Shown here in pieces: positions 47,495-56,552 of a stretch of DNA of 64,000 nt. Each line of letters opens with the position of its first letter. Within the stretch, counting starts at the first letter, position 1. The notes beneath the pieces were generated by a model. The model was not told where the DNA came from and ran no database searches. It saw only the letters and a program-made list of their open reading frames with translations. A program made the position numbers and the translations under genes. The stretch is taken from assembly GCF_001698815.1 (NCBI RefSeq), contig NZ_LGSI01000016.1, positions 230 through 64,229 on the forward strand. The letters are read 5' to 3'. The stretch comes from Pseudomonas syringae. GTDB lineage: Bacteria; Pseudomonadota; Gammaproteobacteria; Pseudomonadales; Pseudomonadaceae.

Positions 47495-47731
47495 CTAGAT
47501 AGCCGCCACTTTGCGTTTTTTGCGCAGACTCGCTGCCCATGACAAAACCGGACCAATGAGCATACCGACCAGAAGCGCGAGAACTATGGGCACCGCGAGT
47601 GAGAGTTGCGGAGCCGACCACCCTAAAAATGCCAGCGAAACAGGCTGCTGATTTTCCAGGATGAAAATAATCGTGGTCGCGACTACGGCCAAGGCGACGA
47701 TGCCTAGCAGAGCGCGTACAAGAATCTGCAT
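47495..47731 (-). CDS. LapA-domain (DUF1049) small membrane protein
   Basis: A 78-residue protein with two hydrophobic segments (about 4-26 and 42-65) separated by ENQQPVSLAFLGW, the hallmark of the lipopolysaccharide-assembly-protein-A domain. A basic tail SLRKKRKVAAI ends it. In E. coli the family member LapA (YciS) works with LapB in controlling LPS synthesis. It follows ihfB by 24 bases on the same strand, a conserved arrangement in gammaproteobacteria, and so belongs to the rpsA-ihfB transcript rather than to the O-antigen block. Confidence 0.92.
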   Translation of the reverse strand: MQILVRALLGIVALAVVATTIIFILENQQPVSLAFLGWSAPQLSLAVPIVLALLVGMLIGPVLSWAASLRKKRKVAAI

Positions 47732-47755
47732 GTATCTATTCTCCGTCCTGAAGGT

Positions 47756-48052
47756 CTAGAGCCCTTCTTCTTCGTCTTCATTGACGCGGTCGCGCAGTTC
47801 TTTGCCTGGCTTGAAGTGCGGTACAAATTTGCCATCCAGCGTTACCGACTGGCCGGTTTTTGGGTTACGGCCCACACGCGGAGCACGATAGTGCAAAGAG
47901 AAGCTGCCAAAGCCACGTATCTCGATACGGTCGCCGGTGGCCAGACACTGGGACATTTGTTCAAGCATGGTCTTGATGGCCAGCTCAACATCCTTGGATG
48001 AGAGCAGCCCTTGATGGGTGACAATTCGTTCGATCAACTCCGACTTCGTCAT
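47756..48052 (-). CDS. ihfB: Integration host factor subunit beta
   Basis: A 98-residue DNA-bending protein of the HU/IHF family. It has [10 protein letters not shown], the IHF-beta hallmark [25 protein letters not shown] (DNA-contacting arm with the intercalating Pro), and a C-terminal helix. A longer acidic tail NEDEEEGL is typical of pseudomonads. It forms a heterodimer with IhfA encoded elsewhere. It is located downstream of rpsA, as in most gammaproteobacteria. Confidence 0.97.
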   Translation of the reverse strand: MTKSELIERIVTHQGLLSSKDVELAIKTMLEQMSQCLATGDRIEIRGFGSFSLHYRAPRVGRNPKTGQSVTLDGKFVPHFKPGKELRDRVNEDEEEGL

Positions 48053-48324
48053 ATTTTTCCCTTCTTTTTCAAGCAGCTAGATCAGCGCTCCGAAGGTTTT
48101 AGCATGACCGGATCGATTTGAACAGCCCGAGTATTGACTTATGTGAGCCTGTCACTGTTGGAAAATCATCTGTTTCCGCTGAATGAGCGTATACAAGGCT
48201 CAACACCAGGAAGCGCTCCTGAGGCTCTTCAGGGAGAAAACGCCAGGGAAAGCCAGGTGATCCGGCCGCTGGCGAGCAGGCCGCCTGTCGAAGCGTCAGG
48301 AGCTTATACTCAAATCCCGCCCAC
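48053..48324. other. Noncoding gap upstream of ihfB
   Basis: No gene is visible. The gap should contain the ihfB promoter, reading leftwards, because the rpsA terminator lies at its upstream end. I could not assign promoter boxes with confidence. Confidence 0.5.
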
Positions 48325-48353
48325 AAAAAAGGGCGACCGAAGTCGCCCTTTTT
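48325..48353 (-). terminator. Rho-independent terminator of rpsA
   Basis: On the minus strand: stem GGGCGAC (48348-48342), loop TTCG, GTCGCCC (48337-48331), then six T residues (48330-48325). It begins about 20 bases after the rpsA stop. The opposite strand also ends in a T-run, so it may work in both directions. Confidence 0.93.
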
Positions 48354-48369
48354 AATGGTCAATCAGAAC

Positions 48370-50061
48370 TTAGTTCTGTTTTTCCATTTGTGCGCGAAGC
48401 AGGTCACCAATAGTGGTAGGACCGGTGCTTTCTGCAGTTTCTGGCTTGCTACGCAGGCTTTGGATCGCTTCTTTCTCGTCTTCAACGTCTTTCGACTTGA
48501 TGGACAAGCTGATCACACGGCTCTTGCGGTCAACGCTGATGATCTTGGCTTCGATCTCTTCGCCTTCTTTCAGAACGTTACGCGCGTCTTCAACGCGGTC
48601 ACGGCTGATTTCGGAGGCTTTGAGGGTAGCTTCGATGTCGTCGGCCAGAGTGATGATGGCGCCTTTGGCGTCAACTTCTTTAACGATACCGCGGACGATT
48701 GCGCCTTTGTCATTGACAGTGACGTACTCGGAGAACGGATCGCTTTCCAGCTGCTTGATACCCAGCGAGATACGCTCGCGCTCTGGATCTACAGACAGGA
48801 TAACGGTGTCGAGCTCGTCGCCCTTCTTGAAACGACGTACGGCTTCTTCGCCCACTTCGTTCCAGGAAATGTCCGACAGGTGAACCAGGCCGTCGATGCC
48901 GCCGTCCAGACCAATGAAGATACCGAAATCGGTGATCGACTTGATGGTGCCGGAGATTTTATCGCCCTTGTTGAACTGGCCAGAGAAATCTTCCCATGGG
49001 TTAGATTTGCACTGCTTGATGCCGAGGGAGATACGACGACGCTCTTCGTCGATGTCCAGAACCATAACTTCCACTTCGTCGCCGACTTGAACGACTTTCG
49101 AAGGGTGGATGTTTTTGTTGGTCCAGTCCATTTCGGAAACGTGTACCAGGCCTTCCACGCCTTCTTCCAGCTCTGCGAAGCAGCCGTAGTCGGTCAGGTT
49201 GGTAACACGGGCAGTTACGCGAGTGCCTTCCGGGTAACGAGCTTTGATAGCAACCCATGGGTCTTCGCCCAGTTGCTTCAAGCCCAAGGAAACACGATTG
49301 CGTTCGCGATCGTATTTCAGGACTTTTACATCGATCTCATCGCCAACATTGACGATTTCCGATGGATGCTTGATGCGCTTCCAGGCCATGTCGGTGATGT
49401 GCAGCAGGCCATCGACGCCACCCAGATCGACGAATGCGCCGTAATCCGTGAGGTTCTTGACGATACCTTTGACTTGTTGGCCTTCCTGCAAGGACTCGAG
49501 CAGAGCTTCGCGCTCGGCACTGTTCTCGGCTTCGAGGACGCTGCGACGGGAAACGACAACGTTGTTGCGCTTCTGGTCGAGCTTGATGACCTTGAACTCG
49601 AGCTCTTTGCCTTCCAGGTGAGTCGTGTCACGCACAGGGCGGACGTCAACCAAAGAACCTGGCAGGAACGCACGGATGCCGTTAACGTCGACAGTGAAGC
49701 CGCCTTTAACCTTACCGTTGATAACGCCCTTGACCACTTCTTCAGCTGCGAAAGCCGCTTCCAGAACGATCCAGCACTCGGCACGCTTGGCTTTTTCGCG
49801 GGACAGCTTGGTTTCGCCAAAGCCGTCTTCGACCGCGTCAAGAGCAACGTGAACTTCGTCGCCGATCTTGATGGTCAGCTCGCCAGCGTCGTTGTGGAAC
49901 TGCTCCAGCGGGATGAGGCCTTCAGATTTGAGACCGGCGTGAACCGTCACCCATCCAGCCTGGTAATCGATATCAACGATGATCGCGGTGATGATCGAAC
50001 CGGCCTGAAGGTTGAGGGTCTTTAGGCTTTCTTCAAAAAGTTCTGCAAAGCTTTCGCTCAT
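48370..50061 (-). CDS. rpsA: 30S ribosomal protein S1
   Basis: A 563-residue RNA-binding ribosomal protein made of six S1 (OB-fold) repeats. Domains 3-6 show the repeating pattern G-x-V-x3[10 protein letters not shown] (about 200), [14 protein letters not shown] (about 287), [14 protein letters not shown] (about 374) and the final GAIITL variant. It binds mRNA leaders on the small subunit and is essential. A strong terminator follows. It is preceded by cmk, as in many bacteria. Confidence 0.98.
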   Translation of the reverse strand: MSESFAELFEESLKTLNLQAGSIITAIIVDIDYQAGWVTVHAGLKSEGLIPLEQFHNDAGELTIKIGDEVHVALDAVEDGFGETKLSREKAKRAECWIVLEAAFAAEEVVKGVINGKVKGGFTVDVNGIRAFLPGSLVDVRPVRDTTHLEGKELEFKVIKLDQKRNNVVVSRRSVLEAENSAEREALLESLQEGQQVKGIVKNLTDYGAFVDLGGVDGLLHITDMAWKRIKHPSEIVNVGDEIDVKVLKYDRERNRVSLGLKQLGEDPWVAIKARYPEGTRVTARVTNLTDYGCFAELEEGVEGLVHVSEMDWTNKNIHPSKVVQVGDEVEVMVLDIDEERRRISLGIKQCKSNPWEDFSGQFNKGDKISGTIKSITDFGIFIGLDGGIDGLVHLSDISWNEVGEEAVRRFKKGDELDTVILSVDPERERISLGIKQLESDPFSEYVTVNDKGAIVRGIVKEVDAKGAIITLADDIEATLKASEISRDRVEDARNVLKEGEEIEAKIISVDRKSRVISLSIKSKDVEDEKEAIQSLRSKPETAESTGPTTIGDLLRAQMEKQN

Positions 50062-50181
50062 TTTAATTCCTGTTGATCAAGGGCGAAGAATACGCCCATC
50101 TGCCACATTCCAGACAACGTGGGTTTCGTTCAAGTAAAAGAAAGCCTGCGGGACTCGACTGGTCTCCCACACGCTTCTTTG

Positions 50182-50871
50182 TCACCCGGCGATATCGCGA
50201 AGCGCGATTTCACTCATGATGCGTTCCAACACCTGCTCGATGGATAATTCCGTGGAATCCAGCTGTATGGCGTCATGCGCCGGCTTGAGCGGCGCTACCG
50301 CTCGCTGGGTGTCACGCTCGTCGCGTGCACATATCTCATCTAGCAGACTCGACAGACTAACATCATCGCCTTTGGCCTTCAACTGCAAGTAACGGCGTCG
50401 AGCACGTTCCTCGGCGCTGGCGGTCAGAAAAATCTTCAGCGGAGCGTCTGGAAACACCACCGTGCCCATGTCGCGTCCGTCTGCGACAAGGCCCGGCTCT
50501 TCCTGAAAAGCCCGCTGACGCTGCAACAAAGCATCGCGCACCGCAGGCAATGAGGCGACCTGCGAAGCTCCGCTGCCAATCTGCTCGTTGCGAATCGACT
50601 GGGTAACGTCTTCGCCTTCGAGAATAATGCGCTGACCTTGACCGCCAGGCCCGGCCTCGAATTGCACATCAAGGTGCGCAGCCAGCAGCTTCAAGGCTTC
50701 TTCGTTGGTCAGGTCGACGCCGTGGTTGCGGGCTGCAAACGCCAGCAAACGATACAGCGCGCCGGAGTCCAACAGACACCATCCCAGCCGCTTGGCCAAT
50801 AAACCGGCAACTGTGCCTTTACCTGAACCGCTTGGTCCGTCGATGGTGATAACCGGTGCTTTAATCTTCAC
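50182..50871 (-). CDS. cmk: Cytidylate kinase
   Basis: A 229-residue nucleoside monophosphate kinase that phosphorylates CMP and dCMP with ATP. The P-loop is GPSGSGKGT (12-20); further family segments are [24 protein letters not shown] and the lid [10 protein letters not shown]. The start is a GTG at 50871 that overlaps the TGA of the upstream tyrA-aroA gene and follows AGAGGGA. The long frame extension to 50955 lies inside that gene. Confidence 0.96.
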   Translation of the reverse strand: MKIKAPVITIDGPSGSGKGTVAGLLAKRLGWCLLDSGALYRLLAFAARNHGVDLTNEEALKLLAAHLDVQFEAGPGGQGQRIILEGEDVTQSIRNEQIGSGASQVASLPAVRDALLQRQRAFQEEPGLVADGRDMGTVVFPDAPLKIFLTASAEERARRRYLQLKAKGDDVSLSSLLDEICARDERDTQRAVAPLKPAHDAIQLDSTELSIEQVLERIMSEIALRDIAG

Positions 50872-53111
50872 AGCTGTCCCTCTTGCACTACACGCATGCC
50901 GACTTGAGCGCAAAGCGCGAGAAAATTTGGGAACGACGTAGCGACGTTCGCGCAATCATGAATATGAATCGGGGCCGAAGCCCGCAGTGACGCAACGCTG
51001 AAGGCCATGGCGATACGATGATCGCCATGGGCATTCACTACGCCGCCACCCATTTGGCTCGAGTCAATGATAATCCCGTCCGGCACAGGTTGAACGCTGA
51101 CTCCAAGCGCCAGCAGACCATCGGCCATGACCTGGATACGATCCGACTCTTTAACCCGCAACTCCTGTGCGCCGCGCAAGATAGTACGCCCTTCTGCACA
51201 GGCCGCCGCAACGAATAACACCGGGAACTCGTCGATTGCCAGCGGCACCAGCGCCTGAGGTATTTCAATACCTTTAAGCTTCGCCGAGCGCACGCGCAGG
51301 TCCGCCACCGGCTCGCCGCCCACTTCACGCTGGTTTTCCAGGGTGATATCCGCCCCCATCAAACGCAGGATCTGGATCACACCGGTGCGGGTCGGATTAA
51401 TGCCAACGTGCTCAAGCAGCAGATCGGCACCTTCGGTAATCGAGGCCGCGACCATAAAAAACGCCGCCGAGGAGATGTCTGCCGGCACTTCGATTCGGGT
51501 AGCCGTCAATCCTCCACCTGATTCGACAGAGACCACCGAACCGTCGACGCTCACCGGGTAGCCAAAACCACGCAGCATTCGCTCGGTATGGTCGCGAGTC
51601 GGCGCGGGCTCGATCACGCTGGTCTTACCCTCGGCATACAGACCCGCCAGCAGCAAACAGGATTTGACCTGAGCGCTGGCCATCGGCATGTCGTAGGTCA
51701 GACCTTTGAGCGCCTGCCCGCCGCGAATCGTGATCGGCGGACAACCTTCAGCAGCAGTCGCTATGACAGCACCCATCTGCCGCAAAGGATCGGCAACCCG
51801 GCTCATGGGACGCCGGGACAACGAGGCGTCTCCGGTCAGCGTGCTGTCGAAATCCTGTGCAGCAAGCAAACCGGCCAGCAGCCGCATCGATGTCCCGGAG
51901 TTGCCCAGATACAGCGGACCCGGCGCGGCCTTGAGCCCGTGCAGACCCACCCCGTGAATGACCACGCGGCCATGATGCGGACCTTCAATCACTACGCCCA
52001 TGTCACGAAACGCTTGCAACGTCGCCAGCGCATCTTCGCCTTCGAGGAAACCTTCGACTTCCGTGACGCCATCAGCCAGGGAACCCAGGATGATCGAGCG
52101 ATGGGAAATCGACTTGTCCCCCGGCACCCGAATACGCCCGTGAACGCTACCGCCCGGGCTGGTGACAAACACCAGGTCCTTGGCGGGCGCTTCATCTATA
52201 TAGGCCCGGCGCGCCAGGATCTTGCCAAAATGTTCCCGGGCGACTCGAGCACGGGTGAATACGCCCAATAATTGATGCCCGTCACCCGCATCGACCGCGT
52301 CGCGCAACGCATCGAGGTCGCTGCGAAACGTGTCCAGAGTGCGTAAGACCGCCTCGCGATTGGCGAGGAATATGTCGTGCCACATCACCGGATCGCTGCC
52401 GGCAATGCGCGTGAAATCACGAAAACCACCGGCGGCGTAACGGAAGATGTCGAGATTCTCGTTACGCTTGGCCAACGAATCCACCAAGCCGAATGCCAGC
52501 AAATGCGGCAGATGACTGGTAGCTGCAAGCACCTCATCGTGACGCTCGACCTGCATGTGTTCAACATCGGCGCCCAGCTCGGACCACAACCGATCAACCA
52601 GCGCGAGGGCTTGTGGGTCAGTTTCGGCCAGCGGCGTCAGAATCACTTTATGACGCTTGAATAGCTCGGCATTGGACGCTTCCACACCGCTCTGCTCCGA
52701 ACCCGCAATCGGGTGCCCCGGCACGAAGCGCGAAGGCATGCCGCCAAAGGCCTTGGCAGCAGCCCGCACGACGTTACCCTTGGCGCTGCCCACATCCGTC
52801 AGCACGGCATCGCCAAGATCGAAAGTAGCCAGCAACGCCAGCATTTTTTCCATGGCCAGAATCGGTACCGCAAGCTGGATGACATCGGCACCGCGACAGG
52901 CAACTGCCAGATCTTCTTCACAGCGATCAACAACACCCAGCTCCACCGCCAGCTTGCGCGATTGGGGATCGAGATCGACACCGACCACTTCGCCGCACAA
53001 CCCGCTTTCGCGTAAACCCTTGGCAAAGGAGCCGCCGATCAAACCCAGACCCACTACTACCAGGCGGCCGATCATAGGCCGGGCAGATTGCATTGAGATG
53101 ACATCAATCAC
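50868..53111 (-). CDS. aroA: Fused prephenate/arogenate dehydrogenase and EPSP synthase
   Basis: A 747-residue fusion. The N-terminal TyrA domain (about 1-300) has the NAD motif [11 protein letters not shown] and the catalytic-region segments [11 protein letters not shown] and [12 protein letters not shown]. The C-terminal AroA domain (about 315-747) has [23 protein letters not shown] (PEP and shikimate-3-phosphate contacts), [15 protein letters not shown] and KESDRI. It serves the tyrosine branch and the sixth step of the shikimate route. The frame begins with a GTG at 53111 overlapping the hisC stop by eight bases; ATG codons at 53093 and 53075 are alternatives. The fusion is typical of Pseudomonas. 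Confidence 0.95.
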   Translation of the reverse strand: MIDVISMQSARPMIGRLVVVGLGLIGGSFAKGLRESGLCGEVVGVDLDPQSRKLAVELGVVDRCEEDLAVACRGADVIQLAVPILAMEKMLALLATFDLGDAVLTDVGSAKGNVVRAAAKAFGGMPSRFVPGHPIAGSEQSGVEASNAELFKRHKVILTPLAETDPQALALVDRLWSELGADVEHMQVERHDEVLAATSHLPHLLAFGLVDSLAKRNENLDIFRYAAGGFRDFTRIAGSDPVMWHDIFLANREAVLRTLDTFRSDLDALRDAVDAGDGHQLLGVFTRARVAREHFGKILARRAYIDEAPAKDLVFVTSPGGSVHGRIRVPGDKSISHRSIILGSLADGVTEVEGFLEGEDALATLQAFRDMGVVIEGPHHGRVVIHGVGLHGLKAAPGPLYLGNSGTSMRLLAGLLAAQDFDSTLTGDASLSRRPMSRVADPLRQMGAVIATAAEGCPPITIRGGQALKGLTYDMPMASAQVKSCLLLAGLYAEGKTSVIEPAPTRDHTERMLRGFGYPVSVDGSVVSVESGGGLTATRIEVPADISSAAFFMVAASITEGADLLLEHVGINPTRTGVIQILRLMGADITLENQREVGGEPVADLRVRSAKLKGIEIPQALVPLAIDEFPVLFVAAACAEGRTILRGAQELRVKESDRIQVMADGLLALGVSVQPVPDGIIIDSSQMGGGVVNAHGDHRIAMAFSVASLRASAPIHIHDCANVATSFPNFLALCAQVGMRVVQEGQL

Positions 53112-54216
53112 GCGCCAGAACCTTCGTCAGCGCTTCAAGGAAACGGGTGTTTTCCTGTGGCAGACCAATGCTGACGCGCAAGTGATTGGGCATGCCATAA
53201 CCGCCAACCGGACGCACGATCACGCCTTCGCGGAGCAAGCCCTGATAGACAGACGCGCTTTCGCGGCCCAGATCCACGGCGATGAAATTGCCTTTCGATG
53301 GAATCCAGTCCAGCCCCAGCAAACGCAAGCCGCCTTCGAGTTGCTCCATGCCCACGTCATTCAACTGGCGGCTTTTGGTGACGTAATCCACGTCATCCAG
53401 CGCAGCGCACGCGGCCGCCAGGGCGAAGCTGTTGACGTTGAACGGCTGTCGCACACGATTGAGTACGTCGGCAACGGCTGGCGAGGACAGGCCATAACCG
53501 ACCCGCAACGACGCCAGGCCATAGGCTTTGGAGAAGGTGCGCGACACCAGCAGGTTCGGAAAGTCGGCGAGGTAATTCAGGCCATCAGGCAGTTCAGCGC
53601 CCTGAGCGTATTCGATATAGGCCTCGTCCAGCACCACCAGCACATGATTTGGCACGGCGGCGAGAAAGCCATTCAAGGCATCCGGGCCGAACCAGGTTCC
53701 GGTCGGATTGTTCGGATTGGCAATGAAGACCACACGCGTGTTGCTATCGATTGCCGCGAGCATTGCGGGCAGATCGTGGCCCCAGTCTTTAGCCGGCGCG
53801 ACATGCGCATCGGCACCAACGGCCTGGGTCACGATCGGATAAATGGCAAACGCAAATTCGCTGAACACTGCGTTGAGGCCCGGCGCCAAGTAAGCCCGGG
53901 CGACCAGCTCAAGAATGTCGTTGGAGCCGTTGCCCAGCGTCACTTGACTGGCTTGCACCCGGCAGCGCTCGGCAAGACGCTTCTTCAGCTCAAAGCCATT
54001 GCCATCGGGATAGCGGGTCAGCTCGGCCAGTTCGTCGCGAATGGCAGCCAATGCTTTTGGACTGGCACCCAGCGGGTTTTCGTTACTCGCCAGCTTGATG
54101 ATGGGCGCCGGGTCGATCCCCAGCTCACGCGCCAGTTCGTCCACGGGCTTGCCCGGAACGTAAGGCGAAAGTTTTTGCACGCCTGGCTGGGCCAGGGCGA
54201 GGAAGTCGGCAGTCAT
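53104..54216 (-). CDS. hisC: Histidinol-phosphate/aromatic aminotransferase
   Basis: A 370-residue class-I/II PLP aminotransferase. Features are IIKLASNENPLGASP, ANPNNPTGTWF, LDEAYIEY and the PLP lysine in SRTFSKAYGLASLRVGYG, with Arg in LRVSIG. Set between pheA and tyrA-aroA it is the second HisC of pseudomonads and probably works mainly on aromatic keto acids or prephenate. ATG 54216 follows AAAGGGG. The frame extension to 54360 overlaps pheA and is not used. Confidence 0.95.
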   Translation of the reverse strand: MTADFLALAQPGVQKLSPYVPGKPVDELARELGIDPAPIIKLASNENPLGASPKALAAIRDELAELTRYPDGNGFELKKRLAERCRVQASQVTLGNGSNDILELVARAYLAPGLNAVFSEFAFAIYPIVTQAVGADAHVAPAKDWGHDLPAMLAAIDSNTRVVFIANPNNPTGTWFGPDALNGFLAAVPNHVLVVLDEAYIEYAQGAELPDGLNYLADFPNLLVSRTFSKAYGLASLRVGYGLSSPAVADVLNRVRQPFNVNSFALAAACAALDDVDYVTKSRQLNDVGMEQLEGGLRLLGLDWIPSKGNFIAVDLGRESASVYQGLLREGVIVRPVGGYGMPNHLRVSIGLPQENTRFLEALTKVLARD

Positions 54217-54227
54217 GTCTGGCCCCT

Positions 54228-55322
54228 TTAAAGAACTGCTTTCGGGTAGGAACCCAGCACCTTGAGCGCTACAGCTTCCTGACTGATCTGCTCCAGCACG
54301 GCCTTGACCAACGGATCGCGATGGTGGCCAACGAAATCGATAAAGAACACGTAGGTCCACTTACCGCTGCGCGAAGGGCGCGTCTCGATGCGCGTCAGGT
54401 CGATTCCGTTTTGATGGAACGGCACCAGCAGTTCATGCAGCGCGCCGGGCTTGTTGCTCATCGACACGATGATCGAGGTCTTGTCGTCGCCAGTTGGCGG
54501 GACTTCCTGGTTGCCGATGATAAGGAACCGGGTGGAGTTGTCCGGACGGTCTTCGATCTTTTCTGCAATACGGGTCAAGCCATACAGACCCGCAGCCATA
54601 TCGCCGGCAATGGCCGCCGAGTTCCATTCACCCTTGACCCGCTTGGCGGCTTCGGCGTTGCTGGCAACGGCGACCCGCTCGACATTCGGGTAGTGCGCGT
54701 CCAGCCACTTGCGGCACTGGGCCAGCGATTGGGCGTGGGAATAAATGCGGCTGATGCTTTCAGTCTTGGTGCTTTCGCCAACCAGCAGATGGTGGTGAAT
54801 ACGCAACTCGACTTCGCCACAGATGACCATGTCGTGTTCGAGAAAGCTGTCCAGCGTATGGTTGACCGCGCCTTCGGTGGAGTTTTCCACCGGGACCACG
54901 CCGAAATTCACCGCGCCCGCGACGACTTCACGGAACACTTCGTCGATGGCGGCCATTGGCAGGCTGATCACCGCGTTGCCGAAGTGCTTGATCGCTGCAG
55001 CCTGGGTAAACGTACCTTCAGGGCCTAGATAAGCCACTTTCAGCGGTTGTTCCAGGGCCAGGCACGACGACATGATTTCGCGAAACAGCCGCGCCATCTC
55101 TTCGTTGCTCAGCGGGCCGCGATTGCGATCCATGACACGTTTTAGCACCTGGGCTTCACGCTCAGGGCGATAAAACACCGGTACTTCGCCTTCGGCCAGG
55201 GTCGACATCTTGACCCGTGCGACTTCCTGCGCGCAGCGTGCGCGCTCGCTGATCAGCTCCAGGACTTTCTCATCCAGGCTGTCGATGCGAACCCGCAACG
55301 CCTTAAGTTCTTGTTCGGACAT
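54228..55322 (-). CDS. pheA: Chorismate mutase / prephenate dehydratase (P-protein)
   Basis: A 364-residue bifunctional enzyme of phenylalanine synthesis. The N-terminal chorismate mutase (about 1-90) contains LRVRIDSLDEKVLELISERA. The dehydratase (about 95-270) has YLGPEGTFTQAA and VPVENSTEGAVNHTLD and ends with the region DNSTRFLIIG. A C-terminal ACT domain (about 283-360) carries the Phe-binding motifs KPGALHELL and IETRP (the ESRP site). The ATG overlaps the serC stop by one base (TAATG). Confidence 0.97.
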   Translation of the reverse strand: MSEQELKALRVRIDSLDEKVLELISERARCAQEVARVKMSTLAEGEVPVFYRPEREAQVLKRVMDRNRGPLSNEEMARLFREIMSSCLALEQPLKVAYLGPEGTFTQAAAIKHFGNAVISLPMAAIDEVFREVVAGAVNFGVVPVENSTEGAVNHTLDSFLEHDMVICGEVELRIHHHLLVGESTKTESISRIYSHAQSLAQCRKWLDAHYPNVERVAVASNAEAAKRVKGEWNSAAIAGDMAAGLYGLTRIAEKIEDRPDNSTRFLIIGNQEVPPTGDDKTSIIVSMSNKPGALHELLVPFHQNGIDLTRIETRPSRSGKWTYVFFIDFVGHHRDPLVKAVLEQISQEAVALKVLGSYPKAVL

Positions 55323-56407
55323 TAGCCGTGTTCCTTCTCGAACTCTGCCATGTAGGCAATCAGCGCGTTGACGGCGGTGATGTCCACGGCGTTATAGATG
55401 GAGGCACGCATGCCACCGACCGAGCGGTGACCCTTGAGGTTGAGCAGCCCGCGAGCATCAGCGCCGACCAGGAACGGCTTGTCCAGACGATCATCGGCAA
55501 GCCGGAACGGCACGTTCATCCACGAGCGATCAGACTTGTTGATTGGGTTGCTGTACAGGCCGCTGGCATCAATGAAGTCATACAGCGTGCGCTGCTTGAT
55601 TTCATTGAGCTTGCCGATAGCCTCAACGCCGCCCTGCTCTTTCAGCCATTCGAACACCAGGCCGGACAAGTACCAGGCCAGGGTTGGCGGGGTGTTGTAC
55701 ATCGAGCCGTTGTCGGCCGCGACCTTGTAATTGAGCATGGTCGGGCACAGCGAACGCGCGCGACCCAGCAGGTCTTCACGAATGATCACCACCACCACGC
55801 CGCTCGGGCCGATGTTTTTCTGCGCGCCAGCGTAGATCATGCCGAAACGGGAGATATCCACCGGACGCGAAAGGATATCCGAAGACATGTCGGCAATCAG
55901 TGGCACGTCGCCGGTTTCCGGAATCCAGTTGAATTCCAGCCCGCCAATGGTTTCGTTGGGGGCGTAATGCACGTAGGCCGCGTCTTTGGACAGCTGCCAT
56001 TCGTTCTGACCGGGAATGGCGAAATAGTCGTAGGGCTTGGCGCTGGCGGCAACATTGACGTGGCCGTAACGCGATGCCTCTTCAATGGCTTTCTGCGACC
56101 AGATACCGGTGTCGATATAGTCGGCAGTGCCTTCTTCAGGCAGCAGGTTCAATGCAATCTGGGCGAACTGCTGGCTCGCGCCGCCTTGCAGGAACAATAC
56201 TTTGTAGTTTGAGGGAATCGTCAGGAGGTCGCGCAGATCCTGCTCGGCCTTGGTGGCAATGGAGACGAATTCATCGCTGCGATGACTCATTTCCATGACG
56301 GACAGGCCTTTGCCATGCCAATCCAGCAGTTCCGCCTGGGCACGCAGCAGAACAGCTTCAGGTAGCGCAGCAGGACCTGCGCAGAAGTTAAAGGCTCGCT
56401 TGCTCAT
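55322..56407 (-). CDS. serC: Phosphoserine aminotransferase
   Basis: A 361-residue class-V PLP aminotransferase that makes 3-phosphoserine in serine synthesis and also serves pyridoxine synthesis. It has FNFCAGPAALPEAV, MSHRSDEF, FLQGGASQQFA, the PLP lysine in YAGAQKNIGPSG, and the C-terminal GHRSVGGMRASIYNA. MSKRAF at 56407 is the expected start; a frame start at 56419 would add four residues. It heads the supraoperon serC-pheA-hisC-tyrA/aroA-cmk-rpsA. Confidence 0.97.
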   Translation of the reverse strand: MSKRAFNFCAGPAALPEAVLLRAQAELLDWHGKGLSVMEMSHRSDEFVSIATKAEQDLRDLLTIPSNYKVLFLQGGASQQFAQIALNLLPEEGTADYIDTGIWSQKAIEEASRYGHVNVAASAKPYDYFAIPGQNEWQLSKDAAYVHYAPNETIGGLEFNWIPETGDVPLIADMSSDILSRPVDISRFGMIYAGAQKNIGPSGVVVVIIREDLLGRARSLCPTMLNYKVAADNGSMYNTPPTLAWYLSGLVFEWLKEQGGVEAIGKLNEIKQRTLYDFIDASGLYSNPINKSDRSWMNVPFRLADDRLDKPFLVGADARGLLNLKGHRSVGGMRASIYNAVDITAVNALIAYMAEFEKEHG

Positions 56408-56461
56408 ATCCACTCTCACTACGCGCTGATTTCTCAGGCTTGGGTCATTTGAAGTTGGAAG

Positions 56462-56506
56462 TGCCGAAGGCTGCGAACGATTTTGAACCGTTCGCAGCCT
56501 TCGGCA
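56462..56506. terminator. Long perfect hairpin between gyrA and serC
   Basis: TGCCGAAGGCTGCGAACG (56462-56479), a 9-base loop, and its exact inverse (56489-56506): an 18-base perfect stem. It resembles the TTCGCAGCCTTCGGC repeat class of Pseudomonas. It lies between the gyrA stop (56553) and the serC start and could end the gyrA transcript, though no T-tract follows. Confidence 0.75.
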
Positions 56507-56552
56507 ACTCCAGCAGGAAACCCTTGGGATCCCCTGTTATTTACACATCAGA

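Noticed and set aside
48355..50025. A 556-codon open frame on the plus strand
   Set aside because: It is antisense to rpsA; the compositional pattern follows the S1 repeats.
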